The notes under the pieces: generated by a model
What the model saw: the letters and a program-made list of their open reading frames with translations, nothing else
Told to the model about the DNA's origin: nothing
Databases searched by the model: none
Part shown: positions 7,083 through 15,415 of the stretch, in pieces
How the letters are laid out: each line of letters begins with the position of its first letter
Position numbering within the stretch: the first letter of the stretch is position 1
Source: Microvirga arvi
GTDB taxonomy: Bacteria > Pseudomonadota > Alphaproteobacteria > Rhizobiales > Beijerinckiaceae
DNA length: 64,000 nucleotides
Direction of reading: 5' to 3'
Assembly (NCBI RefSeq): GCF_016892765.1
Contig: NZ_JAFEMD010000016.1
Coordinates: 56,218 to 120,217, forward strand
Made by a program: the position numbers and the translations under genes

Positions 7083-9476
7083 ATGGCTGACACGCGGCAC
7101 CTGAGCATCTTGAAGGACCTCGAGCGCAAGGTGCTCTGGCTTTCCACCTGGACGATCCACAACGCCAATCACCTGCGTCCCAACGAGGACGGGATGAAGA
7201 TCGGCGGGCACCAGGCCTCCTCCGCCTCCCTTTCCACCATTCTGACGGCGCTCTACTTCTCGGTCCTGCGCCCGGAGGACCGGGTGGCCGTCAAGCCCCA
7301 TGCCAGCCCGATCTACCACGCGATCCAGTATCTCTTCGGCCGCCAGACCCGCGAGAAGCTGGAGAACTTTAGGGGCTACAGGGGCGCGCAATCCTACCCC
7401 TCCCGCACCAAGGACATCGACGATGTCGACTTCTCCACCGGCTCGGTCGGCCTAGGCGTCGCGCAGACGCTCTTCGCCAGTCTCGTGCAGGATTACGTGA
7501 AGGCCCATGGCTGGGCGAAGGACATGCCTGAGGGCCGCATGATCTCGCTGGTGGGCGATGCGGAGATGGACGAGGGCAACATCTTCGAGGCCCTGCTCGA
7601 GGGCTGGAAGCACGGCATCCGCAACACCTGGTGGATCATCGACTACAACCGCCAGAGCCTCGACGCGGTGATCCGCGAGGGCCTGTGGCAGCGCTTCGAG
7701 GCGCTGTTCCGCAATTTCGGCTGGGACGTGGTGGTCCTGAAGCACGGCTCGCTGATGCAGGAGGCCTTCAGGGAGCCCGGCGGAGACCGCCTGCGGGACT
7801 GGATCGATTCCTGCCCCAACCAGCTCTATTCCGCGCTGACATACCAGGGCGGTGCCGCCTGGAGGAAGCGTCTTCTCGACGATCTCGGCGACCAGGGGCC
7901 GGTGACGCGGCTGATCGAGAGGCGCTCGGACGAGGAGCTGGCGCAACTCATGTCGAATCTCGGCGGTCATGATCTGCCGAGTTTGCTCGACGCTTTCGAG
8001 AAGGCGCGGCAGCACGACCGGCCGGTCTGCTTCCTCGCCTATACCATCAAGGGTTTCGGCCTGCCGCTCGCCGGCCACAAGGACAACCATTCCGGCATGC
8101 TGACGCCCTCCCAGATGGAGGCTTGGCGCGCAACACAAGGGGTGCGCCCCGGCCACGAATGGGACAAGTTCGAGGGCCTGAAGATTCCGCAGGCGGAAAT
8201 CGAGCGCTTCCTGAGCGAAGTGCCGTTCATCCAGAAGGGCACGCGGCGCTACACCGCGTCCCAGGTGCCGGTCCCGGAAAAACTCGCGTTTCCGGCCAAT
8301 CCGGCCATGTCGACCCAGCAGGGCTTCGGCTTCATCCTTAACGAGCTCGCCCGCTCCGATCAGGCGCTCGCCGCGCGCATCGTCACCACGGCGCCCGACG
8401 TGACGGTCTCGACCAATCTCGGCGCCTGGGTGAACCGGCGCGGGCTCTACGCCCGCGAGAGCCTCGTCGACACCTTCAAGAAGGAGCGGATACCCTCGAC
8501 CTACAACTGGGAGTTCTCGCCGTCGGGCCAGCATATCGAGCTCGGCATCGCCGAGATGAACTTATTTATCGTGCTCTCGGCACTTGGGCTTTCGCACTCC
8601 CTCTTCGGCGAGCGGATCCTACCCATCGGCACCCTCTACGACCCGTTCATCTATCGCGGCGCCGATGCGCTCAACTACGCTTGCTACCAAGACGCCCGCT
8701 TCATGATCGTCGCTACGCCCTCGGGCGTGACGCTGGCGCCGGAAGGCGGGGCGCATCAATCCATCGGCACGCCGCTGGTCGGCATGGCCCAGGACGGCTT
8801 GGCCTCCTTCGAGCCGGCCTTCGTCGACGAACTTGCCGTGATCATGCGCTGGGCCTTCGACTACATGCAGCGCGAGGGCGGCGAGCCCGACGAGAAGACC
8901 TGGCTGCGCGACGAGACCGGCGGCTCGGTCTATCTGCGCCTGTCCACCCGCAGCCTCGAACAGCCGCAGCGTGAGATGTCGCCGGACTTGGCCTCCGACA
9001 TCATGGCCGGCGCCTATTGGCTCAGGAAGCCCGGACCGAATGCGCAGGTGGTCGTCGCCTATACCGGCGCGGTGGCGCCGGAGGCTATTCAAGCGGTGGG
9101 CCTCATGGCCGAGGACCGGCGCGACATCGGGCTCTTGGCCATCACCTCCGCCGACCGGCTCAATGCCGGCTGGACGGCGGCGCAGCGGGCCCGGGAGCGC
9201 GGCCTCGTCCATGCAAGGTCCCATGTGGAGCGCCTATTCGCCGACGTGCCGCCCCATTGCGGACTGATCACGGTGATCGACGGCCATCCAGCGACGCTTG
9301 CCTGGATGGGCTCGGTCATGGGCCACCGCACCCGTTCGCTCGGGGTGGAGCATTTCGGGCAGACCGGCACGGTCAAGGACCTCTACCGCCATTTCGGCAT
9401 CGATGCCCAGGGCATCATCGCTGCCGCCGAGATGATCGCTCCCGGCCGTCCGATCCGGCATTTGAAGGCGGTGTGA
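7083..9476 (+). CDS. AceE-like transketolase-family protein (pyruvate dehydrogenase E1-type)
   Basis: A 797-residue thiamine-diphosphate enzyme with the three-domain order of homodimeric E1 (AceE) and transketolase. GGHQASSASL lies near residue 41, the ThDP/Mg motif is GDAEMDEGNIFEAL to N189 (Gly158-Asp159), and the pyrimidine domain carries EFSPSGQHIELGIAEMN with its catalytic Glu. It starts at ATG 7083 after GGAGG; an upstream in-frame ATG at 6996 lies just past the tRNA terminator and has no ribosome site. There are no E2/E3 genes nearby, and classical alphaproteobacterial PDH uses PdhA/PdhB, so the substrate (pyruvate or another 2-oxoacid/ketose) is open. Confidence 0.82.
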   Translation: MADTRHLSILKDLERKVLWLSTWTIHNANHLRPNEDGMKIGGHQASSASLSTILTALYFSVLRPEDRVAVKPHASPIYHAIQYLFGRQTREKLENFRGYRGAQSYPSRTKDIDDVDFSTGSVGLGVAQTLFASLVQDYVKAHGWAKDMPEGRMISLVGDAEMDEGNIFEALLEGWKHGIRNTWWIIDYNRQSLDAVIREGLWQRFEALFRNFGWDVVVLKHGSLMQEAFREPGGDRLRDWIDSCPNQLYSALTYQGGAAWRKRLLDDLGDQGPVTRLIERRSDEELAQLMSNLGGHDLPSLLDAFEKARQHDRPVCFLAYTIKGFGLPLAGHKDNHSGMLTPSQMEAWRATQGVRPGHEWDKFEGLKIPQAEIERFLSEVPFIQKGTRRYTASQVPVPEKLAFPANPAMSTQQGFGFILNELARSDQALAARIVTTAPDVTVSTNLGAWVNRRGLYARESLVDTFKKERIPSTYNWEFSPSGQHIELGIAEMNLFIVLSALGLSHSLFGERILPIGTLYDPFIYRGADALNYACYQDARFMIVATPSGVTLAPEGGAHQSIGTPLVGMAQDGLASFEPAFVDELAVIMRWAFDYMQREGGEPDEKTWLRDETGGSVYLRLSTRSLEQPQREMSPDLASDIMAGAYWLRKPGPNAQVVVAYTGAVAPEAIQAVGLMAEDRRDIGLLAITSADRLNAGWTAAQRARERGLVHARSHVERLFADVPPHCGLITVIDGHPATLAWMGSVMGHRTRSLGVEHFGQTGTVKDLYRHFGIDAQGIIAAAEMIAPGRPIRHLKAV

Positions 9477-9557
9477 GGATCTCTGTCTGAGCTGCCGTCC
9501 GATAAAACTCCCACCTCCTCAGGATGAGGGCTCAGGATCAGCTTTTGAATGGGTCGC

Positions 9558-10184
9558 TCAGGCCTGCCCCGCTCGCAATGCCACCGTGGCGACGCCCGCG
9601 CCGATCAGGAGGCTGCCGCCGGTTCTGTTGATCACGCGCATGGTCCGCGGGTTCTGCACCACGCTGCGTGCCCGTGAGGCGATGAGGGCGTAGGTGAAGG
9701 CATTCACGAAGGCGAGAGTGAGAAAGGTGGCGCCGAACACGCCAACCTGCGGCAGGAGAGGCAGGTTCGGATCGATGAACTGCGGCAGGAAGGCCACGAA
9801 GAAGGTCAGGCCCTTCGGGTTGAGCGCGGTGACCAGCCAGGCATGGCCCAGCATCTTGAGGGATGAAGCCGCATCGTTCCGCGGCTTGGCGTCGAGGGTG
9901 CCGCCGGCCCGCCACAGCCTGATGCCGAGCCAGACGAGATAGGCGGCGCCCAGCCATTTGATGATCGTAAACAGCGTGGCCGATGCGGCGAGCAGGGCGC
10001 CAAGACCGAGCAGCGACAGGGTCATGGCCGTGAAGTCGCCGAGAGCCACGCCGACAGCCATGGGCAGGGCCGTGCGCCACCCTTGGCCCAGAGCATAGGA
10101 AACGACCAGCAGGATCGTCGGGCCCGGTATGATGATCAGGACGGCGGAGGCCGCGGCAAAGGCGAGCCAGGTCTCGAATGTCAT
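9558..10184 (-). CDS. LysE/RhtB family amino-acid exporter
   Basis: A 208-residue inner-membrane protein with about six hydrophobic segments. It has the LysE signature near the N-terminus (IIIPGPTILLVVSYALGQG) and TALNPKGLTFFVAFLPQFI in the middle. The family exports amino acids or homoserine lactones; substrate cannot be predicted. The start at 10184 (MTFETWL) fits the family; upstream frame sequence is not membrane-like. The gene is divergent from the ABC transporter gene at 10365. A second, distinct LysE gene lies at 23018. Confidence 0.88.
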   Translation of the reverse strand: MTFETWLAFAAASAVLIIIPGPTILLVVSYALGQGWRTALPMAVGVALGDFTAMTLSLLGLGALLAASATLFTIIKWLGAAYLVWLGIRLWRAGGTLDAKPRNDAASSLKMLGHAWLVTALNPKGLTFFVAFLPQFIDPNLPLLPQVGVFGATFLTLAFVNAFTYALIASRARSVVQNPRTMRVINRTGGSLLIGAGVATVALRAGQA

Positions 10185-10364
10185 TTCCGCTTTTCCCCTC
10201 GATGGCTTGGCCATGCAGCCACAGACGGAGAGCCTTGTCGAGGGCAGCCGACGCTGCCTATCAAGCGGCAAACTAGCGCTGAGGCCCTGTAAGTATTTCG
10301 AAAGATTTGCGGCTGGATGGTTCACATGCTAACCGCGGGCCTTCGGCAAAAGAGTTCGAGAACC

Positions 10365-12146
10365 ATGGCCCGCAAGAGCCTCCTGAGAGGCGACACCCTT
10401 CCCCTGATCAGACGCCTGTGGCGGGACTGGATGCGCCCGCACCGCAGGACGCTGGCCCTGGTGCTGCTGCTGGTGGCTCTCGTCTCCGGCGCGACCGGCC
10501 TCTATCCGATTCTGATCAAGGCCGCCTTCGATGCCTTCGATGCCAAGGACGCCCAGGCCATCATGCTGGCCCCGCTCTTCGTGATCGTCGTGACCTCCGT
10601 GAAGGGCTTCTCGCTGCTCGCTCTCACGATCCTCACCAACAAGGTGGTGACGCGCATCGAGGCCGACATGCAGACGGCCCTCTACGGCCATATGATCGAG
10701 GCCGATCTCGCCCAGATCGGGCGCGAGAGCCCGGCGGCGCTCACCCAGCGCTTCACGACGGACTTCGCCTTCATCCGGGAGGCGCTCACCCGCCTCTCGA
10801 CGGTGTTCCTGCGCGAGGTCACCACGATCATCGCCCTGGTCGCGGCCATGCTCTGGATCGACCCGGTCCTGACCCTCGTGGCCACCCTCGTCGCGCCCTT
10901 CTTCGCCTATCCGGTGGAGAAGATCGGACGGAGCTTGCGCCGGGTGGCGGCTTCGACCCAGGAGCAGACCGGCGCAATGGCAAGCCTCATCACGGAGAGC
11001 TTGGCCGGCACCCGCATCGCCAAGACCTACGGGCTCGAGCGCTACCTGAAATCCAAGGCTGCCAAGACCTTCGACGACGTGCGCGATCTCAAGATGAAGG
11101 CGGCCAATGCCCGCGGGCGGATGGACCCGATCCTCGAGACCGGCGGTGGCGTCGCGGTGGCCGTCGTCCTGATCCTGATCGGCCAGCGCATCCTTTCCGG
11201 TGAGAGCACGGTGGGCGATTTCACCGGCTTCGTCAGCGCCCTCGTCATGGCCGCGCAGCCGATCCGGGCGCTGGGCAATCTCAATGCCATCGTCCAGGAG
11301 GCAGCGTCTGCTCTGCAGCGCACCTTCGACGTGATGGACGAAACACCCCGGATCCAGGACAAGCCGGGGGCCAAGCCGCTGCAATTGGCTGGCGGCGAGA
11401 TCCGGTTTTCCAATCTGTCCTTCTCCTATGACGGAGAGGCGGCGGCGCTCAACCACGTCGATCTGGTCGCCGAGGCGGGACAGACGACGGCCCTGGTGGG
11501 GCGCTCAGGCTCGGGCAAGTCGACCCTCCTCTCCCTCGTGCCGCGCCTCTACGACGTGACAAACGGAGCCGTCCTGATCGACGGGCAGGATCTGCGCGAC
11601 GTCTCCCTGGCCAGCCTGCGCCGGGCCATCGCCGTGGTGAGCCAGGACGTGATCCTCTTCGACGATACGGTGCGGGCCAACATCGCCTTCGGGCGGGCGG
11701 ACGCCTCCGCCGACGAGATCGTCGAGGCCGCCAAGGCAGCCGCCGCCTATGACTTCATCATGCGGCTGCCCGAGGGCTACGACACGGTGGTCGGCCCGGG
11801 CGGCGGTCGGCTGTCTGGCGGCGAGCGCCAGCGCATTTCGCTGGCTCGCGCCTTCCTGAAGGATGCGCCGATCCTGCTTCTGGACGAGGCGACGAGCGCC
11901 CTCGATTCCGAGTCGGAACGGCTGGTGCAGGATGCCATCCGCAAGCTCATGAAGGGCCGGACCACCCTCGTGATCGCCCACCGCCTCTCGACCGTCCGCA
12001 ATGCGGAGAAGATCGTGGTGATGGAGAGCGGGCGCGTCGTGGAAACCGGGTCGCACGAGGCGCTGATCGCTAAGATGGGAACCTATGCCCGCCTGCATCG
12101 CCTGCAGCTCTCCGATGACAGCGAGACCAGCCTGGCGGCGTCCTAG
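10365..12146 (+). CDS. ABC transporter, MsbA-like fused permease-ATPase
   Basis: A 593-residue half-transporter: an exporter-type membrane domain (residues about 25-320, around six segments) fused to an ATPase with Walker A GRSGSGKS (379-386), signature LSGGERQR (about 483-490), Walker B ILLLDEATSALD and the H-loop IAHRLST. It probably works as a homodimer moving a lipid or other hydrophobic substrate across the inner membrane. It lies about 1.2 kb before the lipid A VLCFA cluster, so lipid A flipping is possible but not shown. ATG 10365 is chosen; an in-frame ATG at 10317 is an alternative. Confidence 0.88.
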   Translation: MARKSLLRGDTLPLIRRLWRDWMRPHRRTLALVLLLVALVSGATGLYPILIKAAFDAFDAKDAQAIMLAPLFVIVVTSVKGFSLLALTILTNKVVTRIEADMQTALYGHMIEADLAQIGRESPAALTQRFTTDFAFIREALTRLSTVFLREVTTIIALVAAMLWIDPVLTLVATLVAPFFAYPVEKIGRSLRRVAASTQEQTGAMASLITESLAGTRIAKTYGLERYLKSKAAKTFDDVRDLKMKAANARGRMDPILETGGGVAVAVVLILIGQRILSGESTVGDFTGFVSALVMAAQPIRALGNLNAIVQEAASALQRTFDVMDETPRIQDKPGAKPLQLAGGEIRFSNLSFSYDGEAAALNHVDLVAEAGQTTALVGRSGSGKSTLLSLVPRLYDVTNGAVLIDGQDLRDVSLASLRRAIAVVSQDVILFDDTVRANIAFGRADASADEIVEAAKAAAAYDFIMRLPEGYDTVVGPGGGRLSGGERQRISLARAFLKDAPILLLDEATSALDSESERLVQDAIRKLMKGRTTLVIAHRLSTVRNAEKIVVMESGRVVETGSHEALIAKMGTYARLHRLQLSDDSETSLAAS

Positions 12147-12168
12147 CACTTCTGCACATTAGGAAGAA

Positions 12169-12268
12169 CCTTCAACCCTGAGAGGTCGCGCAGCGACCGT
12201 CTCGAAGGGGGCAATGCTCTCCGGATCCTCGTTCGAGACGCAGACCGCGTCTGCTTCTCAGGATAGGG
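12169..12268. repeat. Diverged repeat, family F
   Basis: Degenerate copy of the CCTCATCCTGAGGA...TCTCGAAGG element, recognised from CCCTGAGAGGTCGCGCAGCG, CGTCTCGAAGGGG and TTCGAGACGCAG...TCTCAGGATAGGG. A better copy is at 56856-56966, and a fragment (CTCCTCAGGATGAGGG) lies near 9516-9536. Confidence 0.55.
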
Positions 12269-12297
12269 ATAAGGAGACCGGAGTTGCCGCGATCGGC

Positions 12298-13020
12298 CTA
12301 TTCCCGCCGCATGATCTTGTCGACGAGAAGATTGGACCAGAAGCCGGGGCGGAAGTTCCGTTCCAGGGCCTCCGAATTGTATTGGGTTTCGATCCAGGTG
12401 AGGAACGGAATGCCCTTGGCCTCGCCTTCGCGGCGGTAGAGATCGAAGAACTCATCCAAGATGCCGGTCTTCGAGAATCGGAAGTGGCCGAAGCGCATGG
12501 ACAATTGCTGCTGCGCCTCGTCAATGGACTTGCCCTCGTAGACGATCAGGTAGAGTGCGGCCACGAAACCGGCCCGGTCCGCCCCCGACTTGCAGTGCAG
12601 GACCGCCGGATACTCGATCGTGTCGAAGAATTCTTTTGCCGAGAGCAGGGTTTCCCGATCCGGGGCGCCGCGCGAGCGCACCACGAATTCCACCAGATTC
12701 ATGCCGAGCCGCTCGCAGGCCTCCTTCTGGAGCTGCCACGAACCATGCTCCCGGCCCCCACGCAGGTTGATGATGGTCCGGATCCCCTCGCTTTTAAGGG
12801 CGACAATCTGGTGGGGGGCCGGCTGGGCCGAGCGCCAGAGCCGATCGGTGACTTGGTGCTTGTTCAGGTAGAAGAGGCGGAAAAGGCCGTGATCGGCCAC
12901 GAGCATATGGGCCCAGGCGCGCAGACGCCCGTTCAGCCCCTCGACGGGTCTGTCCCAGCGGGCGATCCGGGCCATGCGGCGGGCATAGCGGATTTCAGGC
13001 TTGAGGAACCTGTTGAGCAC
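12298..13020 (-). CDS. Cys-dependent phosphatase of the dual-specificity/tyrosine phosphatase fold
   Basis: A 240-residue protein with the CX5R phosphatase loop HCKSGADRAG (Cys143, Arg149) preceded by a hydrophobic strand (YPAVLHC), as in DSP/PTP enzymes. An earlier segment, RLWRSAQPAPHQIVALKSEGIRTIINLRG, is typical of bacterial DSP-like (DUF442-related) proteins. There is no signal peptide. It is divergent from acpXL across a 309-base gap, which suggests but does not prove a link to lipid A or envelope metabolism; its substrate could be a protein, inositol phosphate or lipid phosphate. Confidence 0.82.
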   Translation of the reverse strand: MLNRFLKPEIRYARRMARIARWDRPVEGLNGRLRAWAHMLVADHGLFRLFYLNKHQVTDRLWRSAQPAPHQIVALKSEGIRTIINLRGGREHGSWQLQKEACERLGMNLVEFVVRSRGAPDRETLLSAKEFFDTIEYPAVLHCKSGADRAGFVAALYLIVYEGKSIDEAQQQLSMRFGHFRFSKTGILDEFFDLYRREGEAKGIPFLTWIETQYNSEALERNFRPGFWSNLLVDKIMRRE

Positions 13021-13329
13021 GTCGATCCAGCAATCTGTCCTGGTGTAAGACCATTCGGTTTGAGGCCGAAGGCGGCCCTTATCGGCGATGGAGGCCGATT
13101 AATCAATCGTTTGCTGCCTCAAGCCAATGCCGCAGGTGACGTTCCCTTATTTCCGTTAAGGCAAATCCGGCCGGATGCAACCAATCGGTTGCCGGTCTGC
13201 CCCCTGTCGTGTAAGGGGTGCGTTTCGAGACAACCTTCCTCGACGCAAAGAGCGTATGGACACCGGATCTTTCCGAGCTTGCCGGCGCCGTATCGTTGAG
13301 ATCAACACGCATTTCAGGAGAGCGGCGTC
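13021..13329. other. Divergent intergenic region, phosphatase / acpXL
   Basis: A 309-base gap with no credible gene; a 69-codon minus-strand frame at 13103-13312 has no ribosome site or family features. It should hold promoters for both flanking genes. An 8-base palindrome GATTAATC lies near 13097-13104 and a perfect inverted repeat at 13177-13192. Confidence 0.6.
13171..13195. promoter_or_regulatory. Inverted repeat, possible operator or hairpin before acpXL
   Basis: GCAACC-AATC-GGTTGC is a perfect 6-bp inverted repeat with a 4-base spacer, flanked by CCGG on both sides. It lies about 135 bases upstream of acpXL in the divergent promoter region. There is no T-run, so a terminator is unlikely. 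Confidence 0.35.
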
Positions 13330-13611
13330 ATGGCGTCCACCTTCGAGACCGTCGCCGGCATCATTTCAGAGACCGCCGATATTCCGCGCGAGCAGATCAC
13401 GCCCGAGAGCCACGCCATCGAGGATCTGGGCATCGACTCGCTCGCCTTCCTCGATATCGCCTTCGCCATCGACAAGGCTTTCGGCATCAAGCTGCCGCTG
13501 GAGCAGTGGACCCAGGAAGTGAACGAGGGCAAGGCGCCGGCCGAGGAATATTTCGTCCTGAAGAACCTCGTGGCGCGCATCGACGCGCTGGTCGCCGCCA
13601 AGCAGGCCTGA
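13330..13611 (+). CDS. acpXL: Acyl carrier protein AcpXL
   Basis: A 93-residue acyl carrier protein. The 4'-phosphopantetheine serine is Ser37 in [11 protein letters not shown]. Compared with housekeeping AcpP it is longer at the C-terminus ([20 protein letters not shown]), as in the specialised rhizobial AcpXL that carries 27-hydroxyoctacosanoate and similar VLCFAs for lipid A. Start ATG 13330 follows AGGAG. It is the first gene of the VLCFA cluster; a family C repeat pair lies between it and fabZXL. Confidence 0.95.
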   Translation: MASTFETVAGIISETADIPREQITPESHAIEDLGIDSLAFLDIAFAIDKAFGIKLPLEQWTQEVNEGKAPAEEYFVLKNLVARIDALVAAKQA

Positions 13612-13690
13612 TTGAACAAGACGCTTACCCCGGCCGGCGGTCCTTAGGGAACCTATCGAATTATCGGTCGGGAATGATAAGGCGCGACGC

Positions 13691-13801
13691 AACTCTCCTC
13701 CCCCTGTGGGGAGGAGTTGGAGGTGGGGGTGCTGGCGCCAGACCTTTGTAGGCCATCGCTCACACCCCCACCCCTAGCCCCTCCCCACAAGGGGGAGGGG
13801 A
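13691..13801. repeat. Palindromic repeat, family C, inside the VLCFA cluster
   Basis: Inverted half-units CTCCTCCCCCTGTGGGGAGG and CCCTCCCC-like CCTCCCCACAAGGGGGAGGGG, flanked by AGGTGGGGGTG and CACCCCCACCCC. Located between acpXL and fabZXL, 18 bases before the fabZXL start, so it is probably transcribed and folds in the mRNA. Confidence 0.8.
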
Positions 13802-13819
13802 AATCCGGTGTTTCGATAA

Positions 13820-14281
13820 ATGCGCCTCGAATATTTTGAAATGATCGATCAGGTGACGGGCCTCGACCGCGAGACCAAGCAGATCGAGGTTCGGTCCATC
13901 GTCCCGCAGGAAAGCCCGGTCTTCGAAGGGCACTTTCCCGGCCACCCCCTCGTGCCCGGCGTCCTCCTGACCGAGACCATGGCCCAGGCCTCCGGCTATC
14001 TCGTGCTGGGCCTCATGGGCTTCACCCACATGCCGTTCCTGATGGCGGTCGACAAGGCCCGCTTTCGCACCTTCGTCGGACCGGGTACGGTGCTCACGGT
14101 CACGGCGCAGCTGGAGCATGAAGGCTCAGGCTATGCGGTGACCAAGGCCAAGATCATGGCCGAGGGCAAGCCGATCTGCGATGCCGAGCTGCGCTTCCGG
14201 ATCATGCCCTTCCCGGAAGGCATGGACGGCCAGATGCGCGCTCAGGCCAAGCGCATCGGCCTTCTGGAGGAGACGGTTTGA
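13820..14281 (+). CDS. fabZXL: 3-hydroxyacyl-ACP dehydratase, FabZ-like (VLCFA pathway)
   Basis: A 153-residue hot-dog fold protein with the FabZ active site GHFPGHPLVPGVLLTETMAQ: catalytic His38 and Glu52, spaced 14 residues as in E. coli FabZ. It dehydrates 3-hydroxyacyl-ACP; its place between acpXL and the paired ketosynthases indicates work on AcpXL-bound very long chains. The TGA overlaps the next start (TGATG), so fabF2XL is translationally coupled. Confidence 0.92.
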   Translation: MRLEYFEMIDQVTGLDRETKQIEVRSIVPQESPVFEGHFPGHPLVPGVLLTETMAQASGYLVLGLMGFTHMPFLMAVDKARFRTFVGPGTVLTVTAQLEHEGSGYAVTKAKIMAEGKPICDAELRFRIMPFPEGMDGQMRAQAKRIGLLEETV

Positions 14282-15405
14282 TGCGGGATGTCGTCATTAC
14301 AGGCATTGGCCTCGTCTCCTGCGCCGGAGAGGGGCTGGAGACGCATCTGACTGCGCTCGCCGGCGGCGGCCTGCCGAACACGGATGCGGCCACCTTCGAG
14401 CCCTTCCCGGTTCACCCGGCGGCTCCGCTGGAATGGGACCGGCAGATCCCGAAGAAATCCGACCAGCGGCAGATGGAGCCCTGGCAGAAGCTCGGCTGCT
14501 ACGCAGCCGGCCTCGCTCTCGATGCCGCGGGCGCCAAGGACGATGCGGCCCTGAAGAGCCGCATGCAGCTCATCGTCTCGGCTGGGGGCGGCGAGCGCGA
14601 CTACGGGGTCGACGGCCAGATCCTCACCGGACTGCGCCAGGCGGACAACCCCGGCGTCTTCCTCAACGAGCGCCTCATGGGCGACCTGCGCCCGACGCTC
14701 TTCCTGGCGCAGCTCTCCAATCTGCTCGCCGGCAACATTTCCATCGTCCACGGCGTCACGGGCGCTTCGCGCACCTTCATGGGCGAGGAATCGAGCGGCG
14801 TCGATGCCATCCGCATCGCGCGCGAGCGCATCGCCTCCGGGCAGGACGAGATCTTCCTCGTCGGCGGCTCCTACAATGCCGAGCGGCCCGACGTGCTCCT
14901 CATCTACGAGATGGGCGGCTTCCTCTGGAAGAAGCCCTTCGCCTCCGTCTGGGAACGTCCCGCAAGCGGGGGCGGAATGATCCTCGGGTCGGGAGGATGC
15001 TTCCTGGTGCTCGAATCCCGCGAACACGCCGCCGCGCGCGGCGTGAAGCCGCTGGCCGCCATCGCGGGCGTCGCCTCCGATCGCAGCCGCCGCCAGCCCG
15101 GCAGTATCGAAGGCGCACTTCACAAATTGTCGACGCAGCTCGGGGCGAAGCCCGACGTGGTGTTCTCCGGCGCCACCGGCATCAAGGGCATCACGGACGA
15201 GGAGCAGGCCGCCCTCAAGGACATCGCGCCGGGTGCCGCCGTTCATGCGACCGGCGATCTCGTCGGCCATACGATGGAAGCGCAGGCGCCCACGGGCGTG
15301 GCTCTGGCGGCCGGCCTGATTGCGCAGGGCGATGTGAGCGAGGCTCTCGTCACCTCCGTCGGTCACTGGCGCGGCGAAGGCGCCATCCGGCTCATCAAGG
15401 CTTGA
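14281..15405 (+). CDS. fabF2XL: Ketosynthase-like protein lacking catalytic Cys (FabF2XL)
   Basis: A 374-residue thiolase-fold protein of the KAS II group. Lined up by eye with the neighbour FabF1XL, the active-site STACSSG is replaced by IVHGVTGAS (Val159 where Cys is expected) and the first His motif AHGTST by SGATGI (residues 296-301). The last His is kept (GHT, His330). It is therefore probably not a condensing enzyme alone and resembles the chain-length-factor (KS-beta) partner of type II polyketide synthases. Start ATG 14281 follows GGAGGAGA; it overlaps the fabZXL stop by one base. Position matches fabF2XL of Rhizobium. Confidence 0.88.
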   Translation: MRDVVITGIGLVSCAGEGLETHLTALAGGGLPNTDAATFEPFPVHPAAPLEWDRQIPKKSDQRQMEPWQKLGCYAAGLALDAAGAKDDAALKSRMQLIVSAGGGERDYGVDGQILTGLRQADNPGVFLNERLMGDLRPTLFLAQLSNLLAGNISIVHGVTGASRTFMGEESSGVDAIRIARERIASGQDEIFLVGGSYNAERPDVLLIYEMGGFLWKKPFASVWERPASGGGMILGSGGCFLVLESREHAAARGVKPLAAIAGVASDRSRRQPGSIEGALHKLSTQLGAKPDVVFSGATGIKGITDEEQAALKDIAPGAAVHATGDLVGHTMEAQAPTGVALAAGLIAQGDVSEALVTSVGHWRGEGAIRLIKA

Positions 15406-15415
15406 GGAGAAGACC

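Noticed and set aside
10317..10364. Upstream start of the MsbA-like transporter
   Set aside because: In-frame ATG but only a weak ribosome site; the 10365 start fits the usual N-terminus. It cannot be fully excluded.
13103..13312. A 69-codon minus-strand frame between the phosphatase and acpXL
   Set aside because: No ribosome site, no family features, and it covers the expected promoter region.
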